This document shows, in pieces, positions 31,021 to 32,546 of a stretch of 32,546 nt of DNA. Source of the stretch: JACVRW01 sp035705985 (GTDB lineage: Bacteria > Actinomycetota > Thermoleophilia > Solirubrobacterales > Thermoleophilaceae). Under the pieces are notes generated by a model. It made no database searches. It saw only the letters and a list, made by a program, of their open reading frames with translations, and had not been told where the DNA came from. The stretch covers positions 1 through 32,546 of the forward strand of contig DASSVP010000229.1 of the NCBI GenBank assembly GCA_035705985.1, given 5' to 3'. The position numbers and the translations under genes were made by a program. How positions within the stretch are numbered: position 1 is the first letter of the stretch; every line of letters starts with the position of its first letter.

Positions 31021-31725
31021 GTGGAGGCTCAGATTTCGCATCTCCTGACGGGCAGGACGCGCGACGACGCGCGCGCCGCGCTGGCACGCGCGTTCGAGGA
31101 AGCGGCGGTGATGCCTGGAACGCTCCTCCCCCACGAGCTCCTCGACGAGCTGGGCGAGGCCGCGGGGCGTATCGTGGCCGAGGTCGCGGCGAGCGACGCC
31201 GACGCCGTCCCGGAGAACGGCTGCGAACCCTGGTCCTACATCGTGGAGCACACGATCGGCACGACCGTCGCCGGCCTCCTGATCGGTCGCCGCCTCCTGC
31301 CCTCCGACTCGCTCGAGGACCTCGGCACCGGGCTGTTCCTCCAGAACATCGGCATGCTCGCCCTGCCGCTCAGCCTGGTCCAGAAGCCGGGGCCGCTCGA
31401 GGCCGACGAGCGCGCGCTGATGATGAAGCACCCGCTGCTGGGGCTCGAGTTCCTGCGCGACGACGCCCTCGGCCCCGCCGCGAGGTCGGTCGTGCGCTCG
31501 CACCACGAGCGGTGGGACGGTTCCGGCTATCCGAGCGGCCTGGTCGGCGACGAGGCATCGTTGTTCGCCCGCATAGCGGCCGTCGCAGAGGCGTTCGACG
31601 CGATGACGAGCGAGCGCTACCACGCGCGCGCCGTGCGGCGGGATGTCGCCGTCGAGATCATCCGCTCCGGCTCGGGCAGCGACTTCGACCCGGCCGTGGT
31701 CGACGCGTTCCTCGCGGTGACCTAG
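31021..31725 (+). CDS. Degenerate HD-GYP-like protein
   Basis: 234 aa from GTG 31021. The frame is that of HD-GYP phosphodiesterases, which hydrolyse cyclic di-GMP: SYIVEHTIGTTVAGLLIGRRLL, KPGPLEADERALMMKHPLLGLEFL, and RSHHERWDGSGYPSGLVGDEASLFARIAAVAEAFDAMTS. But the HD pair, normally LLHDIGKIGIP, reads LFLQNIGMLALP, with Gln108-Asn109 in place of His-Asp, and the Asp of VADAFDAM is Glu. H77, H137 and H161-H162 and the GYP region are kept. A loss of metal-dependent catalysis is likely, so it may bind cyclic dinucleotides or a partner only. It is divergent from dnaX (58-bp gap, including a weak GATAAA before the GTG). Confidence 0.85.
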   Translation: MEAQISHLLTGRTRDDARAALARAFEEAAVMPGTLLPHELLDELGEAAGRIVAEVAASDADAVPENGCEPWSYIVEHTIGTTVAGLLIGRRLLPSDSLEDLGTGLFLQNIGMLALPLSLVQKPGPLEADERALMMKHPLLGLEFLRDDALGPAARSVVRSHHERWDGSGYPSGLVGDEASLFARIAAVAEAFDAMTSERYHARAVRRDVAVEIIRSGSGSDFDPAVVDAFLAVT

Positions 31726-32546
31726 TCCAGCAGGTCGAGCGCGGCGCCGACGATCGTCTCGGCGTCGATCTCGTGATGGCGGTAGACCTCGTCGAGGTCG
31801 CCCGACTGCCCGAAGCGCGTGACGCCGAGCGGCGTGAGCGGCACGGCGTTCACGGCACCGAGAAAGGCGAGCGCGTTCGGATCACCGTCCAGCACGGTGA
31901 CCATCGGCGCGGCGCGGTCGGCCGGCAGCAGCTCGTCGAGGATCTCTGTCGGATGCTCGCCGAAGCCGGCGCGGGCGCGCAGCGCGCGATGGAGAAGGTC
32001 CGCGCTCGTCACGCAGATCACGTCGACCTCGTCGCCGAGCGTGTCCGCGGCGGCGAGCAGCTCCGGCATCACGGCCCCCATGCCGGCGAGCGTGAGCTTC
32101 GGCGCCCGCTTCGCGCGGCGTAGCGGATAGCCGCCGGCGAGCACGAGCTCGCGGCGGGCGTCCGAGGCGCCCTTGTCACCCGCCAGCTCCTGCTCGATCG
32201 GGCGCGTCGAGAGGCGGAAGTACGCCGACTCGCCGTCTGGCCGGCCCAGCCGGGAAAGAGCGTTCAGGAGCGTCCACTCCAGGTCCTGCCCGAAGGCCGG
32301 CTCCCAGAAGGTGCAGCCCGGCTGCCCGATCCCGATCGAAGGCGTGACGATCGACTGGTGCGCCCCGCCCTCGGGCGCGAGCGAGACCCCGGACGGCGTG
32401 CCGACCAGGATCGACTGCCCGCCCGCGTAGATCCCGAACGACCACGGCTCGAGCGCCCGCCCGACGAACGGGTCGTAGATCGTCCCGATCGGGAACAGCG
32501 GCTGGCCGTGGCGGCTCCAGGTGGCTCCGAGCTCGCCGAGCAGGCC
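31722..32546 (-). CDS. AceE-like 2-oxoacid dehydrogenase E1/transketolase family, C-terminal part
   Basis: The last 274 codons; the gene enters from the right edge without an in-window start. The reading frame runs GLLGELGATWSRHG, TIYDPFVGRALEPWSFGIYAGGQSILVGTPSG, LAPEGGAHQSIVTPSIGIGQPGC, TFWEPAFGQDLEWTLL and AYFRLSTRPIEQ. The C terminus (VDVICVTSADLLHRALR, LTPLGVTRFGQSGDLDEVYRHHEID) parallels the ends of homodimeric pyruvate dehydrogenase E1 (AceE), whose tail has GTDGFGRSDSRENLRHHFEVD. A transketolase or other E1 is possible. It would link glycolysis to the nearby TCA genes if AceE. The stop shares CTAG with the HD-GYP-like gene. Confidence 0.75.
   Translation of the reverse strand, partial: GLLGELGATWSRHGQPLFPIGTIYDPFVGRALEPWSFGIYAGGQSILVGTPSGVSLAPEGGAHQSIVTPSIGIGQPGCTFWEPAFGQDLEWTLLNALSRLGRPDGESAYFRLSTRPIEQELAGDKGASDARRELVLAGGYPLRRAKRAPKLTLAGMGAVMPELLAAADTLGDEVDVICVTSADLLHRALRARAGFGEHPTEILDELLPADRAAPMVTVLDGDPNALAFLGAVNAVPLTPLGVTRFGQSGDLDEVYRHHEIDAETIVGAALDLLD

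Overview
The window is very GC-rich, with coding on both strands, no RNA genes and no sign of mobile DNA. Gene content and order suggest an actinobacterial chromosome: leaderless-looking promoters, many 4-bp ATGA/GTGA overlaps, an Ftsn-free LCP gene, an FmdB protein under a CIRCE-like operator, and a TetR-MMPL pair. A member of the Thermoleophilia/Solirubrobacterales is my best guess. That placement is inference, not measured.

Layout. 1-1939 (minus): start of a secreted M23-type peptidase, rsmI and a ROK sugar kinase. 1962-3035 (plus): an LCP cell-wall ligase sharing a 22-bp gap with the kinase. 3072-3527 (minus): an FmdB-family protein resembling the mycobacterial chaperone Ruc, a CIRCE-like operator on its start codon, and a possible 38-codon gene. 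3616-4974 (plus): glyS. 4942-7839 (minus): an MMPL exporter and its TetR regulator. 7928-12290 (minus): a small membrane protein, lon coupled to hsp20, a metallo-beta-lactamase-fold hydrolase and a four-cysteine miniprotein. 12427-14148 (plus): an SDR protein, an SRPBCC protein and a small AT-hook/winged-helix regulator. 14184-16240 (minus): icd and mdh. 16304-17464 (plus): a site-2 protease with CBS domains. 17415-18338 (minus): a DUF559 endonuclease-like protein. 18419-22074 (plus): sdhA-sdhB-sdhE, which looks like a class E succinate:quinone reductase without a membrane anchor. 22117-22761 (plus): a LuxR regulator with a degenerate receiver. 22758-25080 (minus): lysC-asd, with a likely internal start for a second aspartokinase subunit. 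25138-26385 (plus): a GH3-like secreted or anchored protein. 26382-30962 (minus): dnaX-ybaB-recR and a molybdopterin oxidoreductase. 31021-31725 (plus): a degenerate HD-GYP protein. 31722-32546 (minus): the C-terminal part of an AceE-like E1 enzyme, cut by the window edge.

Themes. Three TCA-cycle activities lie close together (icd, mdh, succinate dehydrogenase), with an E1 enzyme at the right edge. Protein quality control appears twice: the Ruc-like gene under a CIRCE-like site, and hsp20-lon as one translationally coupled unit. Several regulatory or catalytic proteins have lost their signature residues: the LuxR receiver Asp, the HD of HD-GYP, the GH3 His dyad and the DnaX zinc cysteines. 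Genes are packed tightly. Five of seven convergent junctions overlap, three of them through one shared CTAG.

The items most worth follow-up are the CIRCE-Ruc unit with altered zinc ligands, the anchorless SdhABE operon, the internal lysC start, and the recurrent TAnnnT-N6/7-start-codon pattern. All functional calls are from reading the sequence only; no database search was run.
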